Of a DNA stretch of 41,983 nt, positions 26,343 through 36,200 are shown piece after piece. Both the position numbers and the translations under genes were made by a program. The notes under the pieces are model-generated. The model worked only from the letters and a program-made list of their open reading frames with translations. It had not been told where the DNA came from and did not search any database. Origin of the DNA: Planctomycetota bacterium (GTDB lineage: Bacteria > Planctomycetota > Planctomycetia > Pirellulales > UBA7805). Position 1 is the first letter of the stretch. Each line of letters opens with the position of its first letter. The stretch covers positions 1 to 41,983 of the forward strand of contig JAIOPX010000109.1 in assembly GCA_021413705.1 (NCBI GenBank), written 5' to 3'.

Positions 26343-27166
26343 ATGTCTAGCAGGTCCGCCGGTCCAGCCGCCGCCGACTCCACGACACGCACGCGAACAT
26401 TGGCCAGGTCGATCATTTGCAACAGCAAATCGCCGATACGGCTGGAATGCCCTGAACAGACGTTGTAGATCTGACCCGGAATGCCGCGCACGGCCGCGAG
26501 CACGTAAGCGTCTGCGGCATCGCGAACGTCAAGATAATCGCGACGCGTATTGAGGGCACCGCAAGAGATGGTATCCGTTTCACCGCGGCGCGCGGCGGCC
26601 AACTGCCGGGCAAAGTTTCCCAGCGCCATTCGGGCGTCCAGACCGGGCCCCACCAGATTGAACGGGCGTACCGCCACAATTTGCAATGGACTATCGGTGG
26701 GTCGACCAAGTGCGTAGCGAATCATCGCATGCTTGCTTTTCCCGTAGGGAGTCTCGGGTTGGCACGGCGCGTCGTCGGTCACTGGCAGCCTTGCCGCGCC
26801 GCTCGAGCCGAGTTCGGCCGCTGAGCCGAGGGCAAGCAAGCGGATTGTGCGACCGGCAGAATGGGACGCGAGTTCGTCACATAGGTTTTCAAACCCCGCG
26901 ACGTTGACCCGCATCAGCTCATCGTGCGGGGCTCCGCCCAAGAGTCCCGCCAGATGAAAGACGATGTCAGGGCATGCCCAATCAATCATCTCGGCCACGC
27001 GATGTGGATCGGTCAAATCGCAGCTAAAATAGCCGTCCAGCGCGACGGTTGAGTTTGCCCGCCGTCCGGTCCCCAGCACTACTCCATTCGCCTCGCACTT
27101 CAGACGCTCGGCCAGGTGCCGGCCCGTGAAACCGTTGACCCCGGTGATGAGATATCGTGTTGGCAT
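26201..27166 (-). CDS. NAD-dependent epimerase/dehydratase family (Rmd-like nucleotide-sugar reductase)
   Basis: This extended SDR has 321 residues. It has nucleotide motif TGVNGFTGRHLAERL, an early DIVFHLAGLLGG, a serine in GSAAELG, catalytic Tyr/Lys in PYGKSKHAM, then VRPFNLVGPG, TRRDYLDVRDAADAY and GQIYNVCSGHSSRIGDLL. This set is closest in my memory to GDP-6-deoxy-D-lyxo-4-hexulose reductases (Rmd) and related GDP-mannose pathway enzymes. It is the last gene of the minus-strand glycan operon, 19 bp after the nucleotidyltransferase. It would reduce a 4-keto sugar made by the dehydratase two genes upstream. The exact sugar cannot be fixed. Its 3' end overlaps rmlD on the other strand. Confidence 0.88.
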   Translation of the reverse strand: MPTRYLITGVNGFTGRHLAERLKCEANGVVLGTGRRANSTVALDGYFSCDLTDPHRVAEMIDWACPDIVFHLAGLLGGAPHDELMRVNVAGFENLCDELASHSAGRTIRLLALGSAAELGSSGAARLPVTDDAPCQPETPYGKSKHAMIRYALGRPTDSPLQIVAVRPFNLVGPGLDARMALGNFARQLAAARRGETDTISCGALNTRRDYLDVRDAADAYVLAAVRGIPGQIYNVCSGHSSRIGDLLLQMIDLANVRVRVVESAAAGPADLLDIYGNAGKLTRLTGWQPTIPLATSLRELIESTCERSPGFNRAPTSSMC

Positions 27167-27185
27167 TGGATGAGGCCGGTTCTCG

Positions 27186-27899
27186 TCAGGCCGCGTGTCG
27201 CAGAATCAGTCGCGGTGTAGCCGTTGCCAGGTCTTGTTGAGCCTGCAGGTAATCCTGCGGGCGACCGATGTCGCGCCAATAGCATTCTGTCTTATGGCAA
27301 TTCACTTCCTGGTGTGTGCTTCGCAACCGGAGCAGCAAATCCGGCATCGACAGGCGTTCGCCCGCGGCGACCAGCCGGCAGACGCTCGGCTCAAAGCAGT
27401 AAATACCCATATTCACCCAGCATTCGTACGTAGGTTTCTCGACGAAAGCTGACATGCGGCCCCCCTCGTCACATTGAATCACGCCGAAGTCGACAGGCAG
27501 GCAGTGCCGGCGGACGGCGACCGAGGCCAGGCATGCGGCCTCCTCATGGGATCGTACCAAGTCGGAAAAACGAAAGTCGGTGACCACATCTCCGTTGATC
27601 AGCAGGAAAGTCGCGGTAGGGCGTAATTGGCCCAGGCAGCCGGCCGTATCGAGCAGTCGAGGTTCGCAAACGTATTGAATCCGCACACCCAAGCGATCTC
27701 CGTTTCCTAACTGCTGCTGAACCATCTCGGACAGGTGGCCGGTAACCACGGTAATTTCGAGAATTTCCTCCTCGCGAAGCTGGCCAATGAGCCGCTCGAT
27801 AACAGCCGTGCCATCGATGGGCAGTAGCACTTTCGGTGTTCTGACGGTCAAAGGCGCCAAACGCGATCCTTTCCCGCCGGCCAAAATTACTGCGTGCAT
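27186..27899 (-). CDS. Sugar-1-phosphate nucleotidyltransferase
   Basis: This enzyme of 237 residues makes an NDP-sugar from a sugar-1-phosphate and an NTP. The pyrophosphorylase signature is at the start: MHAVILAGGKGSRLAPLT followed by PKVLLPIDG. The middle has LLINGDVVTDFRF with the metal Asp, then VDFGVIQCDEGGRMSAFVEKP, and late CYWRDIGRPQDYLQAQQ. The short length and lack of a left-handed helix domain fit mannose-1-phosphate or glucosamine/heptose-1-phosphate guanylyltransferases more than GlmU. It is 48 bp after the LegB-like gene and 19 bp before the reductase, so the three probably form one pathway. The sugar and base (GTP likely by analogy) are inferred. Confidence 0.9.
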   Translation of the reverse strand: MHAVILAGGKGSRLAPLTVRTPKVLLPIDGTAVIERLIGQLREEEILEITVVTGHLSEMVQQQLGNGDRLGVRIQYVCEPRLLDTAGCLGQLRPTATFLLINGDVVTDFRFSDLVRSHEEAACLASVAVRRHCLPVDFGVIQCDEGGRMSAFVEKPTYECWVNMGIYCFEPSVCRLVAAGERLSMPDLLLRLRSTHQEVNCHKTECYWRDIGRPQDYLQAQQDLATATPRLILRHAA

Positions 27900-27947
27900 G
27901 GAAGCATACTGCTTGGGTTGGAGCGGATAACCGTCGTATCGGCCATA

Positions 27948-28937
27948 TCAAACGGCATAATGGTCGCGGCGATAGTCGTCGCGATGGGCGTCGATCCACT
28001 GGCACGTCTGTCGCAGCCCTGATTCCAAATTGACTTGAGGCTGCCAATTCAAGAGCTTCAGCGCCTTGCCGGGACAGCAAATCAGTGTGCGCACCTCGCT
28101 TTTTTCCGGACGCCGGCGATCGGCGGAGGTAGTGATTTCCAATGGTCGCCCCACGATGCGGCCAACCAGTTCGACAACCTCCGCAATGGACGTGCCCGTT
28201 CCGGTTCCCAGTTGCACCACTTCACCGCAACCGTCCGCTGCTTCGCTGGCAGCCAGGTATCCGCGGACGTTGTCGCTAACGAACAAAAAGTCGCGCACCG
28301 TGTCGGTCGAGCCCAAGGTGATCGGCCCTCCGGCCAGCGCCTGCGCGATGATGGTTGGAATCACTCCCCGGGCGCTTTGTCGAGGTCCGTAGGTGTTAAA
28401 CGGCCGGACGACGACGACCGGCAGGTCGAAGGAGGCATGAAAACTGAGCGCCAATTGGTCAGCCGCCAACTTCGTGGCGGCGTAAGGGCTCTGGGCATTC
28501 AACCGATGGGCTTCGTCAATCGGCGTGTACTGCGGCGTTCCGTAGACTTCGCTGGTCGATGTATGGATTAGCCGCTCTACGCCAGATTCCAGGCACGCTG
28601 AAAGCACGTTGAGCGTCCCTTCCACATTCGTTTGCAGATAACTTTGTGCGGCTCTGTAGCTGTAAGGAATGCCGATCAATGCCGCCAGGTGAAACACAAC
28701 CTCGCACGACGCAACCGCTTGCCGCACGCGCCCGGCGTCGCGCACGTCGCCGACGATGACTTCGATTTGACTGCGGACTTCCTCGTGCAGTGAATCGAGA
28801 TGGCCCCAAGTCCCGCGCGAATTGTAGTTGACCAGCGCTCGCGTGCGAGCCCCCGCGCGCACGAGCGCCTCCGTCAGGTGACTTCCAATGAAGCCGCCGG
28901 CTCCCGTGACCAATACAGCCTGGTTGGCAATTTTCAC
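27948..28937 (-). CDS. LegB-like NAD-dependent nucleotide-sugar 4,6-dehydratase
   Basis: This extended SDR has 329 residues, with GTG start at 28937 overlapping the TGA of the glycosyltransferase (GTGA). Motifs are VTGAGGFIGSHLTEAL, RALVNYNSRGTWGHLD, VFHLAALIGIPYSYRA, HTSTSEVYGTPQYTPIDE, YAATKLAADQLALSF with catalytic Tyr/Lys, RPFNTYGPRQSARGVIPT and STDTVRDFLFVSDNVRGY. NYNSRGTWGHLD, the IPYSY segment and GPRQSAR are features I associate with LegB and related dehydratases, which in legionaminic acid routes convert NDP-N-acetylglucosamine to its 4-keto-6-deoxy form. No legionaminate synthase or condensing enzyme is in this window, so the end product here is probably a different amino- or deoxysugar. 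The product of the family call is fairly sure, the substrate is not. Confidence 0.88.
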   Translation of the reverse strand: MKIANQAVLVTGAGGFIGSHLTEALVRAGARTRALVNYNSRGTWGHLDSLHEEVRSQIEVIVGDVRDAGRVRQAVASCEVVFHLAALIGIPYSYRAAQSYLQTNVEGTLNVLSACLESGVERLIHTSTSEVYGTPQYTPIDEAHRLNAQSPYAATKLAADQLALSFHASFDLPVVVVRPFNTYGPRQSARGVIPTIIAQALAGGPITLGSTDTVRDFLFVSDNVRGYLAASEAADGCGEVVQLGTGTGTSIAEVVELVGRIVGRPLEITTSADRRRPEKSEVRTLICCPGKALKLLNWQPQVNLESGLRQTCQWIDAHRDDYRRDHYAV

Positions 28938-30142
28938 GCTGCACGACTCCAGGTGCTCGGTGCATGTGGTTCATGCAGTCGCGTCCTGCGGTGCAGCGCG
29001 GCCAGCATGGCCTGGACACTGTTCTCGATCGACAGCCGTCTCGCACCGCTACGTGCCTGTTGACTCATCCGCCGCCGTAGGACCCCATCGGCGGACAGCC
29101 GGAGCAAACGCTCGGAAAGCTGGTCGATTGCCCAGGGTGAATCAATGACGAAGCCGTCGCGACCCTCGGTCACAAGTTCGGCGGCGCCATTGGCCCGCGT
29201 GGTAACCACCGGCAAGCCGGCGGCCAACGCCTCAAGCACGACCAGGCTGCATGCGTCGTAAAAAGTAGGCAGGACAAACACGTCGGCGCCTGCGAAACAG
29301 GCCCGCGTGTCGGACACAAATCCTAAGAACCGGACCCGACCACTCAAACCCAATCGTCCCACGCGGCGTTGCCAGCTTCGATCGCGATCCGTGCCACAAA
29401 TGAGCAACTGAGCATCGGGAGAATCACGCGCGACCGCCACAAACGATTCCAGCAGTGCCGCCATTCCTTTGAGCGAATAGTTGCGCGCGGAGAATAAAAT
29501 GGCTACATCGTCGGACTTCAAACCCCATTGAGTCCGAATATCTTGGCGGACGCTGTCACGCGACGCGTCTCGGCTGGCTTTCAATTCAACCCCGAGATGA
29601 GCGACCGCCAGATGACTTTCGGGAACATCATGCCAGCGGCGAAAGTCGTCCGCCACGCGATGACTTGGTGCGATGACAAGCGGCGCTCGGCCGCGGGCAA
29701 ACTGCTGGTGTTCGATCCATCGACACGCCCACTGATTCGGGTTCAAGCGTTTGCCCAGCATCCAGCAGGCTCGAGCCGCGAGCGAGCGAAACCTTTGCGC
29801 GCTGCATTCCAACAGGGCGGGACGCGATCCGCCAATGGCGATGCACACGTCTTGCTGCCACACTTGGCCAAAACCAATCACCAGGTCGAACGAATGCCGC
29901 GAGAGTTCGCGTGCGGATGCGGCGGCAAACTGATACGAGCGCAGCCAGCCGAAACCCCGCCAGGCGCGGATGGGAATCAGGTGAACGGTGATGCTTGGCG
30001 GCAATTCTCCCGGATCGACGCGCGTTGCTAGCACATGGACCTCGTGCCCCGCTTGGTCCAGGGCTCGGGCCAAAACGCCAACGTAGGTTTCCGCGCCGCC
30101 GCGCCGCGATCCAATGGCAGGAAAGTTCAACGCCACGCGCAT
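28934..30142 (-). CDS. Family 4 glycosyltransferase
   Basis: This GT-B enzyme has 402 residues from the ATG at 30142, the start that places the usual MRVALNFPAIGSRRGGAETY at the N-terminus. Upstream frame extension reads poorly. Typical GT4 features are GGAETYVGVLARALDQAGHEV, APSHRVADDFRRWHDVPE, a central ILFSARNYSLKGMAALLE, and the donor-binding region AGADVFVLPTFYDACSLVVLEALAAGLPVV cut by shorter motifs, with the E-x7-E type glutamates in SLVVLEAL and GAAELV. It has no membrane segment. It is first in the minus-strand operon and overlaps the LegB-like gene by four bases. It probably adds a sugar to a lipid-linked glycan. Confidence 0.92.
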   Translation of the reverse strand: MRVALNFPAIGSRRGGAETYVGVLARALDQAGHEVHVLATRVDPGELPPSITVHLIPIRAWRGFGWLRSYQFAAASARELSRHSFDLVIGFGQVWQQDVCIAIGGSRPALLECSAQRFRSLAARACWMLGKRLNPNQWACRWIEHQQFARGRAPLVIAPSHRVADDFRRWHDVPESHLAVAHLGVELKASRDASRDSVRQDIRTQWGLKSDDVAILFSARNYSLKGMAALLESFVAVARDSPDAQLLICGTDRDRSWQRRVGRLGLSGRVRFLGFVSDTRACFAGADVFVLPTFYDACSLVVLEALAAGLPVVTTRANGAAELVTEGRDGFVIDSPWAIDQLSERLLRLSADGVLRRRMSQQARSGARRLSIENSVQAMLAALHRRTRLHEPHAPSTWSRAA

Positions 30143-30329
30143 GCGGTTATTCCAACGAGGATCTGCCACTAATTCGACAATAGGTGGTCTCATTACGGTC
30201 TATTCGGGTTACAGCGACTTTGACTATAAGAAAACTTCGGGGGGTTGGGAGGAAAATGACGATAGAACAAAGGCGCCGGGTGACCGCCGGCGCTATCGAA
30301 CCTCGACTTTTACTTCAGACGGCGCCCCC
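30143..30329. promoter_or_regulatory. Divergent promoter region of two glycan operons
   Basis: This 187 bp stretch lies between the two divergent glycosyltransferase genes that head the minus- and plus-strand operons. The AT-richer core near 30165-30270 (for example TATTCGGGTTACAGCGACTTTGACTATAAG) is the probable promoter zone. No operator or boxes can be named with confidence. Confidence 0.35.
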
Positions 30330-31370
30330 ATGAAGCGATTGTTGGCACTGACCGAATCGCCGGATTTCGTCTGCTATCGCTATCGAATAGCAGCATTTCA
30401 CGATGCCCTGGCTGCGCGGGGCTGGCAGTTGGAAGTTCTTTCGCAGCCGAAGACGAGCGCTGGGTTCTTGCGGCAGCTTGCGCGGATTGCCGCCGCGGAT
30501 GCCGTCGTGCTCCAGCGAAGATTGCTCTCGTGGTGGAAGCAAAAAGCGCTGCAAGCGTCCGCCAAACTGCTGCTGTACGACGTGGATGACGCTCTATTTC
30601 TGCGCGACAGCAATCATGGCAAGGCCGCGCACTCAGTGGGTCGCTGGGGCCGCTTTCGGCAGACGGTTCGCATGGCCGACGCCTGTCTGGCGGGGAATGA
30701 ATTTCTAGTTCAGCAGGCTGCTCGATGCACGCAGATCGCAAAGATCCATCTCGTCCCCACTTGCGTTGACCACCGTCGCTATCCCATCGCCAAACACTGG
30801 CGGACCGGAAACGGCGTGCAATTGGTGTGGATCGGCAGCAGTAGCACGCGCCGCTCGCTCGCTGACGCGGAAGCAGGGATTCGTGAAGCGACGCGGCGTG
30901 TCGCGGGGCTGACCTTGAAAGTGATCTGCGACACGTTTCCCGAATTTCCCGGACTGCAAGTTCTGCCTGTCAGGTGGTCGAGCGACACCGAAACCCAGGA
31001 AATCGCCGACGCCGATATCGGTATGGCATGGCTGCCGGACCATCCTTGGAGTTTGGGAAAATGTGGCCTGAAGGTGTTGCAATACATGGCCGCCGGACTG
31101 CCGGTGATCGCCAATCCCCTGGGCGTTCACCACGACCTGATCGTCCACGGCGAAACTGGTTTTTTGGCGGAAACTCCGACGCAGTGGGGTCGCGCCGTTG
31201 AAACACTGGCCAACTCACCCGACTTGCGGCGAAAAATGGGGGCCGCCGGACGCGCGAGGCTGATCGAGCGCTATAGCGTCGAAACATGGGCACCCCGCTT
31301 CGCGGATCTGGTCGACCACCTGGCCGCCGGACGAGGGTTAGCGACGACCGCGGGAGCCAAGGCAGCATGA
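30330..31370 (+). CDS. Glycosyltransferase (GT4-like)
   Basis: This protein of 346 residues uses the ATG at 30330, which gives MKRLLALTESPDFVCYRYRI, a usual N-terminus for this group. Upstream frame extension covers the promoter region of the divergent gene. It is a GT-B enzyme with an N-terminal acceptor domain (LARIAAADAVVLQRRLLSWW, LLYDVDDALFLRDSNHGK) and a C-terminal donor domain, with VWIGSSSTRRSLADAE, DIGMAWLPDHPWSLGKCG, KVLQYMAAGLPVIANPLG and HGETGFLAETPTQW. It heads a plus-strand operon and overlaps the methyltransferase gene by ATGA. Its likely role is sugar transfer in surface glycan assembly. The donor and acceptor are unknown. Confidence 0.9.
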   Translation: MKRLLALTESPDFVCYRYRIAAFHDALAARGWQLEVLSQPKTSAGFLRQLARIAAADAVVLQRRLLSWWKQKALQASAKLLLYDVDDALFLRDSNHGKAAHSVGRWGRFRQTVRMADACLAGNEFLVQQAARCTQIAKIHLVPTCVDHRRYPIAKHWRTGNGVQLVWIGSSSTRRSLADAEAGIREATRRVAGLTLKVICDTFPEFPGLQVLPVRWSSDTETQEIADADIGMAWLPDHPWSLGKCGLKVLQYMAAGLPVIANPLGVHHDLIVHGETGFLAETPTQWGRAVETLANSPDLRRKMGAAGRARLIERYSVETWAPRFADLVDHLAAGRGLATTAGAKAA

Positions 31371-32188
31371 AAACCGTGGAGCGAGCTGACCCAGGCCAGA
31401 ACCAGTGGACCGAGCTTTCGGCAGCGCATGTGGCGCGCTACTTGAAAGCGTCGGAGTTCGCCTCCGGGCGACGCGTGCTGGACGCCGGCTGCGGCACGGG
31501 ATATGGTGCCTCGCTCTTGAAGATGGCGGGCGCCGAGGAAGTGGTTGGCGTCGATATCGACCCTGAGACTATCCATTCGGCCAACTGCCAGTTCGCGGAC
31601 GCCGCCGTGAAGTTTCTCGTTGACGACTGCGAGAAACTGCAACAGGTGTCGGGCCCGTTCGGGCTCATCTGCTGTTTTGAATCGATCGAACACCTGGCCC
31701 ACCCGGAGCGGTTTCTGCGGCGCGCGGGAGAATTGCTGAGTCACGATGGAGTGCTGCTGGTCTCAACGCCCGATCGCGCGGCCACGCCGCCCTTTGTCGA
31801 TGGCCGACCCCGTAATCCGTTTCACATTTACGAATGGTATCGCCAGGAATTTGAGGCCCTGCTCGCGGCGCATTACTCGAACGTGGAGATGCGCGTGCAG
31901 GTTGAGAGCGTGGCCCTCAGTGGTCGCCTCCAGGCCGTGCGCACGCTGCGGCAGGGTCTGATGTGGAGCAATCCGCTGAGCATCTTGTTGTGGCGCAAAT
32001 GGCCGCTGGCTCGCCGGGAGAATCGCTCTTGGAAGAAGCTCAGTGGGTTGGCGGCTCCTGCCATCTCCGATTACCCGATCGTTCCCTTGGCCCTGGCGCC
32101 AATCTTCGGCACTCCCTGGGTCCATTTTGCCATTTGTCGCCGCGCGATTTGCGGTGATGACGACGGCGGGGTGGGTGGCAAGACATGA
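31367..32188 (+). CDS. SAM-dependent class I methyltransferase
   Basis: This protein of 273 residues starts with the ATG at 31367, which overlaps the previous stop as ATGA. It has SAM motif I, RVLDAGCGTGYGASLLK (about 37-55), an acidic motif II GVDIDPETI, and CFESIEHLAHPERFLRRAGE with LVSTPDRA for the later motifs. The second half (LYEW-like HIYEWYRQEFEALL) is a substrate-binding domain seen in methyltransferases of glycan clusters. It sits between a glycosyltransferase and a sulfatase-like gene, with four-base overlaps on both sides. The three are thus probably made in fixed ratio. A sugar or lipid methylation is inferred. Confidence 0.92.
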   Translation: MKTVERADPGQNQWTELSAAHVARYLKASEFASGRRVLDAGCGTGYGASLLKMAGAEEVVGVDIDPETIHSANCQFADAAVKFLVDDCEKLQQVSGPFGLICCFESIEHLAHPERFLRRAGELLSHDGVLLVSTPDRAATPPFVDGRPRNPFHIYEWYRQEFEALLAAHYSNVEMRVQVESVALSGRLQAVRTLRQGLMWSNPLSILLWRKWPLARRENRSWKKLSGLAAPAISDYPIVPLALAPIFGTPWVHFAICRRAICGDDDGGVGGKT

Positions 32189-33129
32189 GCTGGTTGAGCA
32201 AGGGAAGACTGGGCCGGACATGGTACGAGCGGCAGCGCCGAAAATTTCAAGCTGCCGAAGATTTCGAGGACTTTCTGCTGGTTACTTGGGATTCGTGCCG
32301 CTTTGACGCATACCAACAGGCACGCACGCCGGTGCTCGATCGCTATGCGAGCGCGAAGCGAGGCTGGGCCATGGCGACCTACACGTTGCCGGCCCACCAG
32401 GCGATGTTTTGCGGCTTTCTGCCGCATGTGTTTGAATCCGAGCCATTCTATAATCGGTACGTGCAGCAGTTGTGGCGCATTTCACATCGCAACGTGCATG
32501 TGAAGCCGCTGGTGACATTTCCTGAAGGCACAGACAACATCGTCCGCGGCTTCCGCCAGCGTGGCTATGCGACGCTGGGCGTGGCGGCCATGGACTGGTT
32601 TGCCAGCCCCAGCACGCTCCAGGACGGGTTCGATTGGTTTCGCGTTACCGGCACGCGGGCCCGCGAGCAAAACGAGATGTTAATTGGCCAGATCGGCCGT
32701 CGAGCCGCCGGCGGGCCCTGCTTTGCGTTCGTCAATTATGGCGAGACGCATAGCCCCTTCCGTCACGAAGGAATGGGCGCGCTCGATGACCCCGTTGCGA
32801 AGAAAGTGAGCCTGTCGCGGCTCTTTAACCAGCAGGGCGTTCACAACGGCGGTCAATTGGACCCGCAACTATTTCAGCGGCAGGTCGAGTGCGCCGAGTA
32901 TCTTGACGGGCAAATGGCGGAACTGATCGACTTTTTTATCCGACGGGGCCGCCCGACGACGGTTATCGTCTGCGCCGATCACGGCGAATGCCTGGGCGAA
33001 CAAGGATTGTACGGCCATGCTTTCTACCACGAGAAGGTGATGGAAGTGCCCATCCTGATCTTTCGCCTCAATGCGCTGCCGCACGCGGTGCCTGAGCTGA
33101 GCGTTGTCGCTCGTCGCGCGGCGTCCTAG
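32185..33129 (+). CDS. Sulfatase/alkaline-phosphatase-superfamily protein, no signal peptide
   Basis: This protein of 314 residues overlaps the methyltransferase gene by ATGA. It belongs to the metal-dependent alkaline phosphatase superfamily. The first metal site is LLVTWDSCRFDAY (Asp36), a following region has TLPAHQAMFCGFLPH, and the second metal site is IVCADHGECLGEQG with GHAFYHEKVMEVPILIF. It lacks the C/S-x-P-x-R sulfatase signature at the usual place, so it is not a classic formylglycine sulfatase. It has no signal peptide or membrane span and is therefore probably cytoplasmic, unlike most relatives. A phosphodiesterase or phosphotransferase that modifies a glycan intermediate is possible. 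The C-terminus is short (ends VARRAAS). Confidence 0.88.
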   Translation: MSWLSKGRLGRTWYERQRRKFQAAEDFEDFLLVTWDSCRFDAYQQARTPVLDRYASAKRGWAMATYTLPAHQAMFCGFLPHVFESEPFYNRYVQQLWRISHRNVHVKPLVTFPEGTDNIVRGFRQRGYATLGVAAMDWFASPSTLQDGFDWFRVTGTRAREQNEMLIGQIGRRAAGGPCFAFVNYGETHSPFRHEGMGALDDPVAKKVSLSRLFNQQGVHNGGQLDPQLFQRQVECAEYLDGQMAELIDFFIRRGRPTTVIVCADHGECLGEQGLYGHAFYHEKVMEVPILIFRLNALPHAVPELSVVARRAAS

Positions 33130-33221
33130 TCTCCGACAGCCACAGCTGGTAGAAGCCCGGTGCGAGTCTCTGCATGGGCGGTACGCCAAGAAAAAACGCT
33201 GACGAGTTAGGTACGCCGATT

Positions 33222-36200
33222 TCACTTCGGGTGCGCAACAATCTCTACTCCGCAGAGCAATGTTCGGCCCACTTTAGGCTTGAAATCGATCTGCAATGCA
33301 ACCGTCCCGTCCACATCGGCGAACTCTCTAACGACGGAACGCTTGGTTCCTCCCGCGGCCTTGATCGGGTCGAAGGCGCTTAGTACCGAGTGGCCGTTGA
33401 TGGCCACGTCAAACACCCGTTCGCCAGGCTGACAAGCGTTCGGCTCCATAAAGAACAGACGGACCGTGTATCGCCCCGAATCTCTGCTGTCGCCGCCCAA
33501 TGGGATCGTGAGAGAACGGATTCCCTCCACCCCCGACGCAGCCACCCAATTAGGACCGGGCCCTTGAATCAAACGCGTCGGGAATCTAAACCAGCGCGGA
33601 TTGTCGGCGTCCATCTTTACCTTCACGTCCGGCGATGGTCCCGCCAATCCGGGAAGAACATAGCCCGGTTTGTCATTGCTAGGCCAATCGAGCCATAGCG
33701 TACTGTCTGACGCTAGCCGGTCCCCCGGCGCACCAAGGTTGATCCCCAGGCGCGTCACTCGGCCCGTCGGCGCTTTGAGCGAGCTATACGACCATGTCTC
33801 GGCATCCGAAACATGCACCAGCGCCAGCGATGTGAATACCGAAAATCCACAAGAACAACCGTTGGCCATATTCGGCGCGTTGAGCACGCCTCCCGCGGGA
33901 ATCAAGCTGCTCCGGCAACCGGGGCGAAATCCCGTCAATCGCACCGTCATTCCGTCCGCCACATCACAATACCCGGCCGTGCCGTCCCGAAACGTCACGA
34001 CGTTTTCGCAGGCGATGGCATACGAACAGTTGTGGGCGGTCGTGGTAAATTCCCAGGGAACCGTGTCGCCGGTCAGGGGATGCAGACGAGTGATCGGTTT
34101 GCCCGTCTTGAGATCATAGGCCAACCCGGGCCCACGCTGGTCGATGATGCGATCGTTCCACAAAATCAAGCGATCCCAGCGACTCTCCGGGTGCCCCTTG
34201 AAGCCGACCGATGTGGCCGATTTGCGCCACATTTCCTGGCCTGAGTCACCTTGATGGACTTCGATTCCTTCATGGTTGGATGCCACCAGCAGATTGCTCT
34301 CCGGCGAGTGGGCCAGCCAGCTCGCTACCATTTCAATCGGTTGCTGCCACAGGAGGCGGCCAGACTCGGCATCGAGCGCTTTGAGATATCGTTGCGGGTC
34401 GCCTTGAGGGATATTGCCCCGCCGTTTTCCGTCTCGGTACAGATCCTTTAAGAGTCCATCGTAAAGAAAGACTTTTCCATTGCCGGTGGCTACCAGCGGG
34501 CAACTCTGCGTGGGAGTGTGCGTCCAGGCAGGTTTGCCAGTTACGCAGTCCAGCGCCACCAGTTTGGCGGGCACCTTTCCTTCATGGAATTGAGGATTGA
34601 AGACCGTCACCAGTAGACGGTTCTTCATGATGTGGATTTCACCCCAGCGATCGGCCTGCTCAGGAAGTTGCAGCTTGGCCAGGGTCTTGCCCGTGACCGG
34701 ATCGATGCGAAGGCAACTCGTGTCGTAGCACAGGTAGACCGCGTCGTCGGCCGCAGCCATGTTATGGCCCGTGTCGAGGTTTTTCATGTCGAAGTTAATA
34801 CGTCGGTCCGGACTGGAACCCACTTCGATCGGCCTCTGCCACAACACCCGGCCGGTATAGATATCCACGGCCGCCAACGTGTCGCTTCCCTGCAGAAACA
34901 TCCGTCCGCTTACCACGATCGGACTGGGGGGTGCCAGGTGTCGGTCATAGAAGAAGCGGGGATCGGAAGCGGGCCCGCCGAACCACAGAACACCTAATGG
35001 CGCTGCTACCAGCTTGTCGTGCGACATCAGCGAGTTGGCCGCGTCGGCGTATTCATGCGTCCAGTCGGCGGCGCCCGGCAGAGCTCCGGGCCTACCAAGC
35101 ACCGTGTAGCCATCCCGCTGGGCAATTTTGGCGCCCGTCGTCGAGTGGGCGGCGACCAGATATGCCAATTGGTCGTGAACCAGCGAATTCAATTCCAGAT
35201 ACGCCGTCCCGCCGTACGGACGCAAGGTCGGCAATATGCTGGCGAAGATCGCGTCAGCATTATCCATTCCCACGCACTTGGCATCACCACAGAGTACCAG
35301 GTTGGCCAAGTACTGAGGCAGTTCGACGCTGTGGGCGTCCCCTACCCGCGCAGCCATGCGCGATCCATATAGTCCGGCCGCGAGCAAGCGCCGGCGCAGC
35401 GCTCCCACCTTACCCGCGTCGGGATCAATCACGATCAGGCGCAGCGCCGACTGGCGAACTAGCTCGTCGACCTGGGTGCCGTCACCAATTCCCCAGACAA
35501 CGCAATAACCTTCCTTGGCACCCGAGTCCTTGAGCAGATCGGCGATCTTGGCCGCTGACGGCGAAAGGCCAGCCACAACTTTTTTCGCCGTAGACGCTTC
35601 GATGGGCGTACCCTTAACGTCGGCAAGACACAGCAACTGGCCTTCCCGCGTCGAGACGAACAGTTTGCCGTCGGCGGCAATCAGCGAAGTGGGCGTACCG
35701 TCGATCACGGTGGTCCAGACAACATGCGCCGGGACTTTCTCGCCCGGAATTTGAATGGCAAACAGCAAGTTGCCCCAATGCCCAACCAGACGATCGCCGG
35801 CCAACAGGTCAGCCACCAGGGGGCCGTCTTTCTGCGGAGTTTTTTCCTGAGGTCCGATTGCCGCTCGGATCGAATCCAACGATACATGCCAGGTTGCGGC
35901 GTACAACGCGACTGGGTTGCCGGAGGGCGACGTATTCTTGGATTGCGGCGGCTTCGATATATCGGTGGCGACAATATTGTCGTTTTGGGCAAAGTAAATC
36001 CGATCACCGTCCGTCACCGGGCGGGAACATTCCAGTTGGATCGGCTTGCGGGCTTTAAAGTCGATAACACGTTGGCCTTGAAACAATCGATTCAGGCTGA
36101 CGGTCAGGTGGCAGTCGGTTCTCATGTCCGCACCGAAGTTGGAGAGCTTCACCGGAGCCCCACCCACATCGATGCACGTGGCCGGTCCTCGTCCGCACGG

